DNA of 14,618 nt, from NCBI GenBank assembly GCA_003157445.1, contig PMJN01000188.1, forward strand, positions 1 through 14,618, given 5' to 3'. Origin of the DNA: Micrococcales bacterium. Lineage in GTDB: Bacteria > Actinomycetota > Actinomycetes > Actinomycetales > Dermatophilaceae. Position numbers and translations under genes: made by a program. Under the pieces are notes generated by a model that made no database searches, was not told the origin of the DNA, and saw only the letters and a list, made by a program, of their open reading frames with translations. Below are positions 13,619-14,618 of the stretch, one piece after another (the stretch's first letter is position 1; each line of letters begins with the position of its first letter).

Positions 13619-14618
13619 ATGTACGGAGCGTTCAAGGAACAGCTGGCCGCCACCCTGCAGGAGATCCGGTTGGCGGGCCTATACAAGAACGAGCGCGAAC
13701 TCACATCCCCCCAGTCCGCGCACATCACGACTGCCAAGGCTTCGGCAGTTAACTTCTGCGCCAACAACTATCTAGGCCTGGCCAACCACCCAACTGTCAT
13801 TGCGGCCGCCTCAAAAGCATTGCAGGAGTGGGGTTTTGGCATGGCCAGCGTTCGCTTCATCTGTGGCACGCAGACCCTGCACACCGAGTTGGAGGCCAAC
13901 CTCTCGGCATTCCTCGGCACCGACGCGACGATCCTGTACTCCTCGTGCTTTGACGCCAACGGTGGCGTCTTTGAGACTCTGTTCGACGAGCAGGACGCCG
14001 TCATCTCTGATGAGCTCAACCATGCCTCGCTCATTGACGGAATCCGCCTGAGCAAGGCGCAGCGGATGCGTTACAAGAATGCCGACATGGCCGATCTCAA
14101 GTCCCAGTTGATGTTGGCGGCTGGTGCCCGACGGCGGGTGATCGTCACGGACGGAGTGTTCTCCATGGACGGGTCATTCGCGCCGCTGGACCAGATCTGT
14201 GATCTCGCCGAGCAGTATGACGCACTGGTCATGGTCGACGACTCCCACGCAGTGGGAGTGGTCGGCAATGGAGGCCGCGGGACCCCTGAGCTCTACGATG
14301 CCATCGACCGCGTGGACATCCTCACCGGCACGTTGGGCAAGGCGCTGGGCGGCGCGTCGGGCGGCTACGTTGCCGCACACCAGGAGATCGTCGACCTGTT
14401 GCGTCAGCGGTCTCGTCCCTATCTGTTCTCAAACGCTGTGGCTCCGAGCGTGGTTGCCGGCTCAATGGCGGCACTCGACCTTGCTGCGAAGTCGAGCCAG
14501 GGACGCGAGGCGTTAACCCGCAACACGATGCTGTTTCGTGCATTGATGACCGAGGCGGACTTCGACCTGCTCCCGGGCACACACCCGATCACTCCGGTAA
14601 TGTTCCCCGGCGAAGACG
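13619..14618 (+). CDS. kbl: 2-amino-3-ketobutyrate CoA ligase (glycine C-acetyltransferase), cut by window end
   Basis: PLP enzyme of the alpha-oxoamine synthase family; splits 2-amino-3-ketobutyrate with CoA into glycine and acetyl-CoA, removing the unstable product of Tdh. The first 333 residues are in the window, of about 395-400. The start ATG 13619 has AGAGAG about 8 nt upstream. Visible features: [15 protein letters not shown] near the N-terminus, [46 protein letters not shown] with the PLP-contacting Asp and His, and [14 protein letters not shown] with PLP lysine 241 (E. coli Lys244). [15 protein letters not shown] follows. No stops or frame changes occur up to the edge. It forms a tdh-kbl operon as in many bacteria. 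Confidence 0.95.
   Translation, partial: MYGAFKEQLAATLQEIRLAGLYKNERELTSPQSAHITTAKASAVNFCANNYLGLANHPTVIAAASKALQEWGFGMASVRFICGTQTLHTELEANLSAFLGTDATILYSSCFDANGGVFETLFDEQDAVISDELNHASLIDGIRLSKAQRMRYKNADMADLKSQLMLAAGARRRVIVTDGVFSMDGSFAPLDQICDLAEQYDALVMVDDSHAVGVVGNGGRGTPELYDAIDRVDILTGTLGKALGGASGGYVAAHQEIVDLLRQRSRPYLFSNAVAPSVVAGSMAALDLAAKSSQGREALTRNTMLFRALMTEADFDLLPGTHPITPVMFPGED

Overview
The window looks like a GC-rich actinobacterial chromosome. The coding regions have strong third-position GC bias, and the window carries a SAM-IV-type riboswitch and a ydaO-type (c-di-AMP) riboswitch in front of an NlpC/P60 hydrolase, both characteristic of Actinomycetota. No tRNA, rRNA, CRISPR array, integrase or intact transposase was seen. 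Genus cannot be decided from the sequence alone. Layout: (1) 1-2075 holds a broken TPR-type gene and an intact membrane glycosyltransferase on the minus strand. (2) 2292-3973 holds a TetR-family regulator followed by a short-chain dehydrogenase. (3) 4442-5312 holds the 3' ends of a class III aminotransferase and of a Cys/Met-metabolism PLP enzyme, converging. (4) 5381-6621 is an apparently complete unit: promoter with a palindromic operator, SAM-IV riboswitch, a plausible SD-sequestering switch, a membrane-anchored thioredoxin-like protein, a DUF4395 membrane protein and a strong hairpin. (5) 6624-8647 is a graveyard of sulfur genes: 3' half of a SufS-type cysteine desulfurase, a frameshifted serine acetyltransferase (cysE), the 3' half of cysteine synthase (cysK), and, on the other strand, the 3' tail of a PAS sensor gene. 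(6) 8745-9485 is an intact secreted NlpC/P60 hydrolase under a c-di-AMP riboswitch. (7) 9486-10474 has no recognised gene. (8) 10475-11505 is a double-PAS protein with its promoter. (9) 11506-12497 is a less GC-rich stretch with no recognised gene. (10) 12498-14618 is the threonine-degradation pair tdh-kbl, with kbl running off the window. How things fit: the riboswitch-controlled thioredoxin/DUF4395 pair sits among remnants of cysteine and methionine genes, so a role in sulfur redox metabolism linked to SAM level is the most economical reading. A 17-bp palindrome of form GTTAYT-N5-ARTAAC occurs three times (5381, 7187, 11485). At least two copies overlap well-spaced promoter elements, and two share a further half-site 22 bp away, suggesting one unknown regulator. 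Five truncated genes have all lost the 5' end and kept the 3' end, which is unusual for random decay. The intact genes (glycosyltransferase, SDR, thioredoxin/DUF4395, NlpC/P60, PAS, tdh-kbl) show no lesions.
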